DNA from: Paenibacillus oceani
GTDB taxonomy: Bacteria > Bacillota > Bacilli > Paenibacillales > NBRC-103111
Length of the DNA stretch: 64,000 bases
Assembly: GCF_014705615.1 (NCBI RefSeq)
Contig: NZ_JACXJA010000001.1
Location: 124,001 to 188,000, forward strand
Direction of reading: 5' to 3'
Shown here: piece by piece, positions 18,065-27,331 of the stretch
Layout of the letters: each line of letters starts with the position of its first letter
Position numbering within the stretch: position 1 is the first letter of the stretch
Program-made: the position numbers and the translations under genes
Notes under the pieces: model-generated
Told to the model about the DNA's origin: nothing
The model's database searches: none
The model's input: the letters and a program-made list of their open reading frames with translations, nothing else

Positions 18065-18232
18065 ATATCGATTAACCAAAACCGAAATCACACCCTTGTG
18101 TAGGGTCGGAGACGAGAAAGCGCCCGTTCTCACCGGGTTTGTGAATCGGCGTCTCCCGTCAACTGTAAATAGGTTACTAAATCATAGGATTGATTGAGGT
18201 GAAACAGAATGCCGGGGGGAAAAACAAAAATC

Positions 18233-18268
18233 AAAAAACCTTACAGAACCATTTCTGTAAGGTTTTTT
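18233..18268 (-). terminator. Terminator of transporter operon 2
   Basis: AAAAAACCTTACAGAA pairs perfectly with TTCTGTAAGGTTTTTT around a four-base loop. It follows the sialidase-like gene by 44 bases on the minus strand; the symmetric A and T tracts would allow termination in both directions. Confidence 0.9.
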
Positions 18269-18311
18269 GCCTTCGGATCGCACGCCAATATCGTATTGCA
18301 GACCATCAAGG

Positions 18312-19400
18312 TCAGGGCTTCCACAACGTCGCCGCAATATAGCACGCTCCGCCGAGCTCGTCATTGTAGTAATAGATGATGACGAGCGTCCCGTCCTCAT
18401 GCAGCACCGTACGGGGATAACCGATATCGTGGCTGCCCGCTGCGGCGTTCAGGACGATATCCTCGCCCCAGGTTTGCCCTTCATCCGCGCTTAGCTTGGC
18501 TCTCATGCCATACGGCGCGTTCCGGTATGCATACGTCATGCACAGCCGTCCGTCGTGCAGCCGGGTCAACGTCGGCGGATTGCCACCGTGTCCCGTATCG
18601 GCTACCGGGCGGCACACATACGTCCACGTCGCCCCGTTATCGGATGAGCGGTACAGATCGATCCAGTTGGCCGACACGTTGTCTTCGCCCGTTCTGCGCT
18701 CGCGCGTGGCGACCAGGATGTCGGTATCCGATAACCGGACGCTGGCAGGCATGATCGAGAAGCCGTTGCCCGATTCGGGACCGACCCAGGAGACGAACTC
18801 GAACGTCCTGCCGCCGTCCGACGCGCGGGCGCACAATACCCGACTGCCTGTCTCCGTTCCTTCCGCCGTCGGCGCCGTAAGGAAAAACAGACATTCGTCC
18901 GGACCGGACACCAGATAGTCGGTGCGTGCCGCCAGACCGATCTGCCCCATCATCGGGATCGCAAACGGTCCATCCCACGAGTGGCAGCGATCGGCCGACG
19001 TGTAAAACCACGATCTCGAGCCGCCCGTCAAATCCTGTCTCGCACACATCAAGGCAAAATCCGGGTGGGTGAAGTCGATCGCCTGCTCCACGGGAACGGG
19101 TTCGTTCCCCCCTCCGTTCTCTCCCGCCTGCGAATCGGAATGTTCCCCCGCCGACAATCCTTTGTTGCCCGGGGTACGAACCGGCATTTCGACTGATTGC
19201 CAGCTCTCCCCTCCGTCCAGGCTGCGCGCCTGCATGGCGACGAACGGCCTCGTTTTGTCGCGGGCGTGAAACCCGCCCTCCGTGCTATGATAGCCCAGCG
19301 TATAACCGACGACGATCTCGTCGCCCCACGACCAGATGCCGTAGTTGGCCGGCCAGCCGGCGTATCTTCCCGCTTCTTTATAGATGATGACTGTTTTCAT
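18312..19400 (-). CDS. BNR-repeat sialidase-like protein
   Basis: This 362-aa protein is a six-bladed-propeller candidate of the sialidase superfamily. Three Asp-box motifs (SxDxGxxW) are visible: SLDGGESW near residue 60, SDNGATW near 250 and SADEGQTW near 305. It has no signal peptide, so it acts in the cytosol or is not a classical exo-sialidase. The usual catalytic RIP motif is not evident. GGAGGACATT precedes the ATG, 12 bases after the GNAT gene. As the last gene of a sugar-import operon it may hydrolyse an imported glycoside, but non-enzymatic family members exist. Confidence 0.75.
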   Translation of the reverse strand: MKTVIIYKEAGRYAGWPANYGIWSWGDEIVVGYTLGYHSTEGGFHARDKTRPFVAMQARSLDGGESWQSVEMPVRTPGNKGLSAGEHSDSQAGENGGGNEPVPVEQAIDFTHPDFALMCARQDLTGGSRSWFYTSADRCHSWDGPFAIPMMGQIGLAARTDYLVSGPDECLFFLTAPTAEGTETGSRVLCARASDGGRTFEFVSWVGPESGNGFSIMPASVRLSDTDILVATRERRTGEDNVSANWIDLYRSSDNGATWTYVCRPVADTGHGGNPPTLTRLHDGRLCMTYAYRNAPYGMRAKLSADEGQTWGEDIVLNAAAGSHDIGYPRTVLHEDGTLVIIYYYNDELGGACYIAATLWKP

Positions 19401-19412
19401 GAATGTCCTCCA

Positions 19413-20561
19413 TCACACGTAATTCAATCCTTTCGTATAGGGAAACGGAATCGGCAGGAAGTCGGAAGCCGCCTCTAGCCATTCCCGGTCCGGCGCAAGC
19501 TCCTCCGGCCGCTTGTCGAATAGGAGCGCGGTCAGCTGAGCCGAATTCAGCGCAACTTTTTTACAACTGCCGATCGCGATGATGTATGTGCCGTCTTCGC
19601 CGACGCGCACCTGCGGCACGTCTCCTTCAATGTCGGCTGCCCGGCCCCAATACGGGCGAAGCTGTTCGAGCAGTGCGGCCGGATTCACGATGTGAACGGT
19701 GCCCGAATTGCACTCATCCGCAGACGTGCCGGCTCCGGCCAGCAGCCGCTCCATCTCTTCCTCCTGCCAGCCGACTGTAATGTCGAGTTTGTCCGCCAGC
19801 CCGTTCGCGAGGGCGTGCAGCACAATCGAACAAACGTCCTCCGTCCGGCCTGCCCATTCGAGCACATAGCTGTTGCGGGCTCCGTAATCGACTCCGTCCC
19901 GCAAAAGCGCCAGCACACAGAAGGCGACGGCCTTGCCGTCCCGTTCGGCGATCAGCGTCGTCTGCTTCATCCGCTGCATCGACGTTACCGCAGCCGCGGC
20001 ATGCAGGTCCGCCAAGTCCCATACGCTCTGCTCGTAATGGACAGACTTCGAAGCGGACAGTTCCTGCAGCCGGAACCAGTCCGCTGCATCCGCCACCCTG
20101 CACTGTACTCCCGGAGACAAGCAGGGAGCGAGCGCTTCCGTCCGATCCGCAGACACCGTGTGCCTGCGAAACGCGCCGAACGGATGACAGCCCGCATCTG
20201 TGTACAAGGAACGGGTGCCTGAGACGAGCAGCAGGGAGGCCCCGGCTTTAGCGATATGCCGTTTGGCATAGTCCAGAATGAGACTGGCGCAGCCTCTTCC
20301 CCTGAAGTCGGGATGCGTGCATACCGCACCGTACGAATACACCTGCAGACGCGCATCCCCAATCCGGATCAACGACGGTACCAGCCCGGCGAACGAGACG
20401 AGCCTCCCCTCGTCATAGCCGCCGACCGCCTGACCCAGGCTGCCGGAAAACAACTTCGGCGACGAAACCGCAAGCGAAGGGCGGTCGTCATTGCGAAACG
20501 TCTGGTCGACAAGCAGAATCGCTTCCTTCATATCGCCGCCAGTCAACAGGCGAATATCCAT
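19413..20561 (-). CDS. GNAT-family N-acetyltransferase with C-terminal extension
   Basis: This 382-aa protein has an N-terminal GNAT domain with acetyl-CoA motif A HPDFRGRGCASLIL near residues 88-101, and a second half (about 170-380) that looks like a further degenerate GNAT/Eis-like module. Its acetyl acceptor is unknown. It sits between the binding-protein gene and the sialidase-like gene of operon 2 and is probably co-transcribed, which hints at an amino sugar or a sugar acid as acceptor (inference). A 12-bp hairpin precedes it. Confidence 0.78.
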   Translation of the reverse strand: MDIRLLTGGDMKEAILLVDQTFRNDDRPSLAVSSPKLFSGSLGQAVGGYDEGRLVSFAGLVPSLIRIGDARLQVYSYGAVCTHPDFRGRGCASLILDYAKRHIAKAGASLLLVSGTRSLYTDAGCHPFGAFRRHTVSADRTEALAPCLSPGVQCRVADAADWFRLQELSASKSVHYEQSVWDLADLHAAAAVTSMQRMKQTTLIAERDGKAVAFCVLALLRDGVDYGARNSYVLEWAGRTEDVCSIVLHALANGLADKLDITVGWQEEEMERLLAGAGTSADECNSGTVHIVNPAALLEQLRPYWGRAADIEGDVPQVRVGEDGTYIIAIGSCKKVALNSAQLTALLFDKRPEELAPDREWLEAASDFLPIPFPYTKGLNYV

Positions 20562-20612
20562 AGGCTTCTCTCTTCCTCCATCGGCACGAGTTGCCTAGCG
20601 TGTTTCCCCATG

Positions 20613-20668
20613 CGGACTGCCGCCTTGCGGGGCTTCGTATTCCGAAACCGCTGCTGGCGGCAGTCCGA
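20613..20668 (-). promoter_or_regulatory. Intercistronic hairpin before the GNAT gene
   Basis: CGGACTGCCGCC pairs perfectly with GGCGGCAGTCCG around a loop of about 30 bases. No T run follows. It likely protects or attenuates the transcript downstream of the binding-protein gene, as at 13781-13824 in operon 1. Confidence 0.6.
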
Positions 20669-20722
20669 CCCTGGCAAGAAGCCGGTCATGTTATCATGCT
20701 ATGCGTGTGCCCTGCCGTTCTC

Positions 20723-22294
20723 TTATTTCATCCGTTTCCACGCGGCATTGTAAATGTCCTCGATCTCGCTTGCCCCGCCTGCCGCGACTTCCTTCGCGAA
20801 TGCGTCAAGCTCGCTGAGCGGACGGCTGCCGAGGATGAACTTATCGACGTTCTGAGTGACGATCGTGTCCACCTTCGTCGTAAGCTGCTTCAGCTTCTCC
20901 CGTTCTTCCTCAGTGAACGGCGGGTCCAGCGGCTTTTCGATCACTTCCTTGCTATCTTTCTGCTGCTTGACGCTGTCGGACCATATCTTCAGCTCCGGCG
21001 GGGAGATCGTCAGCATCGGCGTATCGTCGGTGAACGTGCTGAATGCCAGCAGTCCCGTTCCCAAGAAAGATTGCATCGCCCGGTACGGGTCCTGCTTATC
21101 CTTGAACTGATCAATCAGGCTCGAAGCGATCGTCACTTTGTCGCCCGAACGGGTGAAGTGCTCTCCCGGCACGCCGAAGTTGGTAATATCCGCGCCTTCG
21201 TCCGTATACATCCAGTCGAACAGCTTGACGATTTCCTCCGGATTTTTCACCTTGCTGCTGATCGCATAGGAATTAAAGCTGGACGGATTGTCCATATAGT
21301 TCCGTTTATTGCCGGACGCGTCCTTGAAGACCGGCAGCATGTCGAATTTCGCCTTCGGATTGACCTGCTGCAGCGCGGCGTTGAAATTAACTGCAAACGT
21401 ATAGTTGTCGTAGAAAAACAGCGACTTGCCGGAGCTGAGGTTCTGCTGCCACTGCTGAGCCGTCAAGTTCGTAAAGTTCGGATCGAGCAGCTTCTCCTTG
21501 TACAGCTTGGTCAAATACGTCATCACTTCTTTGAATTCCGGATGCGCCGGACCGTACAGGTACTTATCCGACTTCGGCTCGTAATAGATGGAGAAGCCGC
21601 TGCCGAACGCGTACGCCAGGAACCGCAAATTGTATTGCGAGCCGCTGCGCATCGTCCACGGATACGAGTCCGGATACTTCGCCTTGAACGCCTTCAGCAC
21701 CTCGTACAGCTCCTCGAACGTCGTCGGCGCCTTTAAGCCCAGCTCCTGCAAAATATCGGTACGGATCATCGGGAAGTTGCCCACATTCGCCGCCACCGAC
21801 TTGCGTGCCATGATCGGGAAGCCGTAGAAGTTGCCGTCGATTTTCAGCTTGCTCGCCTCCGGCTCGCTCTCCAGCCGTTTCTTTAAATTCGGCGCATGCT
21901 TGTCGATAAGCGGAGACAGATTCAGGAAGATGCCTGTGCTCGCGTAGTTCGTAATATCGGTCCGCGATACGTGCAGCACGTCCGGAATATTGTTGGTGGC
22001 GATCAGCGTCTTCTTTTTCGCCTCGTAATCGCTGCTCGGCACGCCTTCCATATTGACCTTCACGTTCGTCTTCGCCAATATCTGCTTCAGCGCAGGAGAG
22101 TCTTTCAGCACCGGCTGAATCGAGCTGTCGCTTCTCATCACCGTAATCGTTCTCGCTTCCGGCGTCTTGGCGGCCGAACCGTCCGCTTCGCCGGCTTTCC
22201 CGTTCCCGGTGGAGGAGGAGCAAGCCGACAGCATCGCTACCGCAGGCAGCAATACGCTCAGTGCCGCGGGAAGTACCCGTTTCTTCGATCTCAT
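20723..22294 (-). CDS. Extracellular sugar-binding lipoprotein (operon 2)
   Basis: This 523-aa solute-binding lipoprotein has the lipobox LSAC (lipid Cys near residue 24), then a Ser/Thr/Gly linker. The remaining sequence is of the large LplA class (SNIPDVLHV-like and LDWMYTDEGADITNFGVPGE motifs). Start at 22294 follows AAGGGGTG; the ATG ten codons upstream lacks a site. Unlike operon 1, this gene follows the permeases. It gives specificity to the 22325/23224 permease pair. Confidence 0.9.
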   Translation of the reverse strand: MRSKKRVLPAALSVLLPAVAMLSACSSSTGNGKAGEADGSAAKTPEARTITVMRSDSSIQPVLKDSPALKQILAKTNVKVNMEGVPSSDYEAKKKTLIATNNIPDVLHVSRTDITNYASTGIFLNLSPLIDKHAPNLKKRLESEPEASKLKIDGNFYGFPIMARKSVAANVGNFPMIRTDILQELGLKAPTTFEELYEVLKAFKAKYPDSYPWTMRSGSQYNLRFLAYAFGSGFSIYYEPKSDKYLYGPAHPEFKEVMTYLTKLYKEKLLDPNFTNLTAQQWQQNLSSGKSLFFYDNYTFAVNFNAALQQVNPKAKFDMLPVFKDASGNKRNYMDNPSSFNSYAISSKVKNPEEIVKLFDWMYTDEGADITNFGVPGEHFTRSGDKVTIASSLIDQFKDKQDPYRAMQSFLGTGLLAFSTFTDDTPMLTISPPELKIWSDSVKQQKDSKEVIEKPLDPPFTEEEREKLKQLTTKVDTIVTQNVDKFILGSRPLSELDAFAKEVAAGGASEIEDIYNAAWKRMK

Positions 22295-22324
22295 CTCAAA
22301 AACACCCCTTCTGATTTCGTTCAA

Positions 22325-23230
22325 TCAGCCTTTCAACGAGCCCACCATGGAGCCTTTGACAAAATATTTCTGGAGGAACGGATACAGCGCAAGTATCGGC
22401 AGGATCGCAACCATCACGACTGCATATTTAATATTTTGGTCGACGACGAGCGTACCTACCACGCCGCTCATCTCCGTCGATTGGGCCGACATGTCGCCCT
22501 GGATGACAATATTGCGCAGTATCATCTGAATCGGATATTTGCTGCTTTCATTCAAATAGATCAATGCCGAGAAAAAGCTGTTCCAGTGTCCTACAGCGTA
22601 AAACAACGTCATCGTCGCAAAGAGCGGCGCCGACAGCGGAAGCACGATTCTCAGGAACACTTTCCAATCGTTAGCACCGTCGATATGGGCCGATTCGATC
22701 AGTGCATCGGGAACCGCCTGGAAGAAGGTGCGCATCATGACCATATAGAAGACGTTGATCGCCGGCGGCAGCACAATCGCCCACAGCGAGTTGAGCAAGC
22801 CGAGACTGTCGACCACCAAATAGCGGGGAATCATGCCTCCGTCGAAAAACATCGTAAACACGATCATCATCGCGAATATGTTTTTGCCGTAAAAATGACT
22901 GCGCGAAAGCGGATAGGCGCATAGCGCGGTCATCGCCAGATTGATCGTCACGCCGACGGACGTATACAACAGCGTATTTTTGTACGCCTGCACGATCGGA
23001 GCACTGGAGAAAATGATCTCGTACGCTTTCAAAGTCACATCGACCGGATAAAATCCGACCTCTCCCCGGCTGACCGGCCCTCCCGAGCTGATCGAGATAA
23101 TCGCCATATAGTACAGCGGATACAGCATCAGGAACACGACGCCGATCATCAGAAGGGCGTTGACGATATCGAACAGCGAAATACGCCTTTTGCGGAAACG
23201 GGACATAGCTACACCACCGCTTTTTACCAT
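22325..23230 (-). CDS. Carbohydrate ABC permease, LplC type (operon 2)
   Basis: This 301-aa six-helix permease has the EAA loop 'ESAHIDGANDWKVFLRIVLPLS' and the usual ending FLQKYFVKGSMVGSLKG. The ATG at 23230 follows GGGGGGGACC and overlaps the end of the upstream permease by seven bases, so the two chains are translationally coupled. A second ATG at 23206 is possible but has a poorer site. It forms the membrane channel with the 23224 gene. Confidence 0.9.
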   Translation of the reverse strand: MVKSGGVAMSRFRKRRISLFDIVNALLMIGVVFLMLYPLYYMAIISISSGGPVSRGEVGFYPVDVTLKAYEIIFSSAPIVQAYKNTLLYTSVGVTINLAMTALCAYPLSRSHFYGKNIFAMMIVFTMFFDGGMIPRYLVVDSLGLLNSLWAIVLPPAINVFYMVMMRTFFQAVPDALIESAHIDGANDWKVFLRIVLPLSAPLFATMTLFYAVGHWNSFFSALIYLNESSKYPIQMILRNIVIQGDMSAQSTEMSGVVGTLVVDQNIKYAVVMVAILPILALYPFLQKYFVKGSMVGSLKG

Positions 23231-24156
23231 AGACTGGTCCCCCCCAGCCATCTCGTGAACCGGTTCGCTCCTACGACCAATATATAGGCTACGACCGATT
23301 GGAACAGGCCGACGGCGGAGGCGAAACTAAGATCGCTTCCGAGCAGCCCTCTCCGGTACACATACGTCTGGATGACGTCGGCCGTCTCATACGTCGCTCC
23401 ATTATAGAGCAGCAATATTTTCTCGTAGCCGACGGACAGCGAATTGCCGATCGCAAGCAGGAACAAGATCGTAATAACCGGAACGAGGCTCGGCAGCGTC
23501 ACATGCAGCGTCTGCTTCCACCGGTTCGCTCCATCCATCCGGGCCGCTTCGTACAGCTGTGGATCGATGCCTGTAAGCGCGGCCAAATAAATAATCGTCC
23601 CCCAGCCCACCTGCTGCCAAATATCCGAGGCGGTGTAAATTGTCCTGAACCAGGATGGCTCGATCAGAAATTGAATCTGCTCCCCACCGAACCATTCGAT
23701 CAGCCGGTTCAGCATCCCGTCCAGCGCCAAAAAGTTGACGAGCATCCCCGAGATGACGACCGTCGACAGAAAATGGGGCAAATACGCCACCGACTGCACG
23801 AACCGTTTGAAAAGCTTCGCCCTCAGCTCGTTCAGCAGCAGCGCGAGTATGATCGGCGCCGGGAAATTAAACAGCAGACCGTACAGGTTGAGCATAAGCG
23901 TGTTGCGTAACAGCTTCCAAAAATAAGGGTCGTACAAAAACACTTTAAAATGCTCGAATCCCACCCACGGGCTTTTAATAAATCCGCTGAACACGTTGTA
24001 GTTCTGAAATGCGATAACGTTGCCGAAAATCGGAATGAAATGAAACAACACGAAATAAATCGCGGGCAGAGCAAACATCGCATATAAATATTTGCTTCTC
24101 CTAAGCTGCCTCTTCCAATGCGGGGTCCCTACTCCGGCCATCTGTGTGCCGTTCAC
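23224..24156 (-). CDS. Carbohydrate ABC permease, LplB type (operon 2)
   Basis: This 310-aa six-helix permease has the EAA loop 'YEAARMDGANRWKQTLHVTLPS' and helix-1 motif FIPIFGNVIAFQNYNVFSG. I take the GTG at 24156 because TTGGAGG lies eight bases upstream; an in-frame ATG five codons later and another eleven codons earlier are alternatives. Upstream at 24199-24217 is a perfect inverted repeat GGTTCTT/AAGAACC, a candidate operator. Confidence 0.88.
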   Translation of the reverse strand: MNGTQMAGVGTPHWKRQLRRSKYLYAMFALPAIYFVLFHFIPIFGNVIAFQNYNVFSGFIKSPWVGFEHFKVFLYDPYFWKLLRNTLMLNLYGLLFNFPAPIILALLLNELRAKLFKRFVQSVAYLPHFLSTVVISGMLVNFLALDGMLNRLIEWFGGEQIQFLIEPSWFRTIYTASDIWQQVGWGTIIYLAALTGIDPQLYEAARMDGANRWKQTLHVTLPSLVPVITILFLLAIGNSLSVGYEKILLLYNGATYETADVIQTYVYRRGLLGSDLSFASAVGLFQSVVAYILVVGANRFTRWLGGTSLW

Positions 24157-24198
24157 CTGGCAAGCCTCCAATCTCTTACTCACACACAAGAGATAGTT

Positions 24199-24217
24199 GG
24201 TTCTTTATGGAAGAACC
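24199..24217. promoter_or_regulatory. Inverted repeat upstream of transporter operon 2
   Basis: GGTTCTT and AAGAACC flank a 5-base spacer, about 45 bases before the first permease start. It could be the binding site of the AraC regulator encoded just upstream, or a small hairpin in the leader. Confidence 0.4.
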
Positions 24218-24412
24218 CTATTCTCCATAATATCCGGCCCAATGCCCTTCGCCTTCCTCGTCTCTCCTTTCCGTACCGGCGGTACCGTTATGTCGTTGCT
24301 TTTTTAGCATAGCCGGCCGGTGAAGCGCTTTCTATTGTCAGTAAGGCGAAAACCGTCCCAATTTCCCGCCAATCGGAACAGTCTCAGATTTCCTTGCGAG
24401 TCTCAAAATCCG

Positions 24413-26641
24413 CTATTCGGGCGAAACTTCGCCTTCCTGCAGCATTTTCCGGTAGTCCTGAGGCGTAATCCCCTCGTATTTTTTGAACAGGCGGAAAAAG
24501 GTGGAGCGGCTGACAATGCCTACTTGTTCCGCGATCTCATCATTTTTGAGCGCCGTCGTGGCAAGCAGCTCCTTCGCTTCCGCGATCCGTTTGATCTGGA
24601 TATACTCCGTCAAATTCGTGCCGGTCGATTCCTTGAACAGCTTGGAAATATATTTGGCCGATAAATTCATTTCCCCCGCCACTTGTTCCAAATACAAATC
24701 GTTCCTGTAATTGTCGTCGATATATTGAATCATCTTCATGACGATTTTCGCCGCTTTATTGTCCTCCTGGGACGTTGCGTTGTCTATGATTCCCCGGCAA
24801 AAGCGCAGTAGCAGCGACAAATGCTCCTGCAGATCGAGAAGCTGGGAAGCCCGGCCGACCAGGATGAGATGGTCGTTCTCCGTCAGCAGGCGCTGAGGAG
24901 GGATGCCTTTCTCCATCAGAAATTTGACGCCGATATTGTACAGCTCGACGAGCAGCAGATTCATGTACCAGTTCGACGTTCCCTTCTCCAGGTTCAAGTC
25001 GACGATAGCCCGGATCTCCTCTTCCAGCACCGGCATCTCCCCGCTCCGCAGCGCATTGATGATCTTGCGCTCCTCAACGAAGCCGAAATGGTAGTACTGC
25101 TCCAGAGGAAAAAAGGAGGCTTCGATAATCTGGGTATCGCTGTTCTCGTCCGCCTTGGCGAGCGCCAGCCGGCCGTCGCCGTACGACTTGGCCAAATCGC
25201 CGATCTGCTCGTAGATCCGGCCGACCCCGACGGCCAGCCGGCAATACCGGGTATCGTAATCGAACGTCTCGATCAGCGCCGAGAGGGCTTGGTCGAGCGC
25301 GGTGCGGTCCTGCCCTTCCTTCAGATTAACCATCGCCGCGTACATCTGCTTCTGGGCGTCGATAACGTAGGCCGACACGTGCCTTTGCAAAATGCCTTGA
25401 ATGATCTTTTTCATATTTTCCTGCACGATGAGCCGATCCGTATCCTGGATCTCCTCATAAAACGGCTGCTTGAAATGAAATTTGACGCAGACGCATACAT
25501 ACTGGCCGTTCTCAAAGCCGATTTCCTGCATCAGCGCCTCATGCTTGCCGAGCCGGTTGCCGCTTAACACATAAGTAAACGCGTTCTCCAGAAACTCGCC
25601 GGAAAATTTCTCCCGCCGATGCTGGGCGTCGAGCAAGTTGCGGATCGGATTGTACAGCTTGTTGCTGAATATAAAGGAAAACAACACGCCGAGCACGATC
25701 AAAATCGCCGACATCCATTTGATCAAGGACAGGATGCCGCTGGCCAAGCCGGTATACTCCTCGGCCGGTGTTACCGAGTAATAGTTCCAGCCGTATTCCG
25801 AGCGGTATACGTTCACGATGAAGCGGTTCTTATCCAGCTTCAACTCGGTGTAGCCGTCGTCCATCCCGCCTACGGATTCCGTAATCCGCTGGAAGACGGA
25901 GGGCTGCAGCAAGTCCGGAGAGCCGGTTACGACGCGCTGACTCTGGTCCGTCACGAGAAACGCACTCGAATCGGCCACCCGGTTCTGCTGCAGAAAGCGG
26001 TTGATCTGCGTAGCGGATATGGTGGCGACGAGTACGACCCGGTTGCCGGCTATATATTGGGACAGGACGAAAGGGATCACCGTTTCGCCGCCTTCTTTAT
26101 ACGATTTGCGCACCTCGGTCGGCTCCAGCACGCGTAGCGAGAAGTCGCCGCGCAGCAGGTCGGACCAATAGCTTTCTTCATAGTCGGCAAACCGGCTGAA
26201 TTGGGTGAAAAACGAATGAAAACTTTCCATTCCGTCGCTTTTGTATACCCACTCGCTATCGGTATATACGAACATATCGTCTACGTAAGGACTGACAATG
26301 TTGCGATTGGACGCCAGCCATTTGACGATACTGGTTATTTTTTCTTTCTCGTCGAAGCTTTGCTGCTGATAAGGGACCAGATAGCGCTGTACCGTGTCGT
26401 TCATCAGGAAGTTCATCCCGGTCTGCTCGGTGGTGCGCAGCACGTTGTCGATCGCCTTGGAAGAAGAGATCAGATTCGAGCCAATTTTGTCGACGGTCTG
26501 CTGCTTGAACAGCGCCACGTTGGCCATATAAATCCCCGAGCCGATGATCAGGATCGGGACCAGTAGAAATAAAAAGTAGGAGAGGATGCGAAAGTACAGC
26601 TTGTTGGTTCTTGCCGGCAATCTCCATTTCCCGAATGTCAT
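24413..26641 (-). CDS. Membrane-bound AraC-family regulator with cache-type sensor (operon 2)
   Basis: This 742-aa protein parallels the 15617 gene: N-terminal helix at about 17-38, extracytoplasmic cache-like sensor up to about 285, second helix near 295-315, a degenerate middle domain, and an AraC DNA-binding domain at about 640-735 with GEMNLSAKYISKLFKESTGTNLTEYI and VGIVSRSTFFRLFKKYEGITPQDYR. The ATG at 26641 follows AAAGGGTGG at slightly long spacing. It probably activates the operon-2 importer on sensing extracellular substrate. An in-frame frame extending 107 codons upstream runs into repeat DNA and has no site. Confidence 0.87.
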   Translation of the reverse strand: MTFGKWRLPARTNKLYFRILSYFLFLLVPILIIGSGIYMANVALFKQQTVDKIGSNLISSSKAIDNVLRTTEQTGMNFLMNDTVQRYLVPYQQQSFDEKEKITSIVKWLASNRNIVSPYVDDMFVYTDSEWVYKSDGMESFHSFFTQFSRFADYEESYWSDLLRGDFSLRVLEPTEVRKSYKEGGETVIPFVLSQYIAGNRVVLVATISATQINRFLQQNRVADSSAFLVTDQSQRVVTGSPDLLQPSVFQRITESVGGMDDGYTELKLDKNRFIVNVYRSEYGWNYYSVTPAEEYTGLASGILSLIKWMSAILIVLGVLFSFIFSNKLYNPIRNLLDAQHRREKFSGEFLENAFTYVLSGNRLGKHEALMQEIGFENGQYVCVCVKFHFKQPFYEEIQDTDRLIVQENMKKIIQGILQRHVSAYVIDAQKQMYAAMVNLKEGQDRTALDQALSALIETFDYDTRYCRLAVGVGRIYEQIGDLAKSYGDGRLALAKADENSDTQIIEASFFPLEQYYHFGFVEERKIINALRSGEMPVLEEEIRAIVDLNLEKGTSNWYMNLLLVELYNIGVKFLMEKGIPPQRLLTENDHLILVGRASQLLDLQEHLSLLLRFCRGIIDNATSQEDNKAAKIVMKMIQYIDDNYRNDLYLEQVAGEMNLSAKYISKLFKESTGTNLTEYIQIKRIAEAKELLATTALKNDEIAEQVGIVSRSTFFRLFKKYEGITPQDYRKMLQEGEVSPE

Positions 26642-26819
26642 CTTGTTCGAACCACCCTTTTCTCTCGTTGAACCTATTGTATCAGCAAGGCCGGAGCAAG
26701 CATAGACGGGGAATCGCGGCAAGTCCGGCGCGCCTGCGTTGCAGATGCTGGGCAAGCAGCAGCTCCTGCCGGCAGCCTCCCTTCGTAGGTGCTGTACGAG
26801 TAGGCTTTTGGCTGAGTCG

Positions 26820-27085
26820 CTCGAGACCAACGGCGAACTTGCCGCGTAACGGATATGAAACGCTGGGCAGCATTCCTCGAGCCTAACGGCAAACTTACCT
26901 CGTAACGGACACCAGCGCATCTTAGACAGTCTAAATTGAAAAATTCCAAAGCTAACGGACAAAAACGACGCTTACAATGCCAAAGGCGCTGTAAATATGG
27001 AGTTATCGGCTGCTTAAAGACTCATATGTCCGTTAGAAATCAAATTTGCTCATTTCTTACGTTTTAGCGGCTGTGGTGTCCGTTA
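26820..27085. repeat. Cluster of TAACGGACA repeat units
   Basis: Six units share the core TAACGGA(C/T)A or a close variant: plus-strand at 26847, 26884, 26903 and 26953, minus-strand at 27027-27035 and 27077-27085. The first two lie in a direct duplication with a 56-base period (CTCGAG..C.AACGGC.AACTT). Units facing each other can pair. No coding sense was seen. Confidence 0.65.
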
Positions 27086-27123
27086 GCCGTCGCCCAGCAT
27101 CGCTCGAGCCTCTGCAATAAGTT

Positions 27124-27190
27124 AAACCGTCCGGCACATACACCGGACGGTCTTTAACATGCAAAGCTATACATTCGTGCGTTGGAAGGA
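27124..27190. repeat. CCGTCCGG hairpin module, copy A
   Basis: AAACCGTCCGG pairs with CCGGACGGT around an eight-base loop, followed by a less conserved tail ending near GTGCGTTGG. A related module is at 34253-34325. On the minus strand it can act as a weak terminator for the PhoX-like gene. Confidence 0.55.
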
Positions 27191-27331
27191 AGGGGGTACC
27201 GGGCTCCAACCGCTCGTCTGCAAGCTTTGCCTTTTGAAGTTTAATAGTTACAACAACGCGATTTCAAATGCGGTCTGAGTATGATTCTGGTGAGCAGCTT
27301 GCCAAATCACTTCTCCAGCGAATCTTTCTTC

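Larger units (their letters stand above)
17942..18311. other. Intergenic region between transporter operons 1 and 2
   Basis: No gene seen. It holds a candidate promoter for the regulator (18036-18064), an inverted repeat GGAGACG/CGTCTCC at 18108-18156 with an inner CCCG/CGGG, and the terminator of operon 2 (18233-18268). Confidence 0.6.
26642..27331. other. Repeat-rich intergenic region
   Basis: No supported gene. It holds a cluster of TAACGGACA-type repeat units (26820-27085) and the CCGTCCGG hairpin module (27124-27190). The hairpin is also the only candidate terminator for the PhoX-like gene. Confidence 0.7.
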
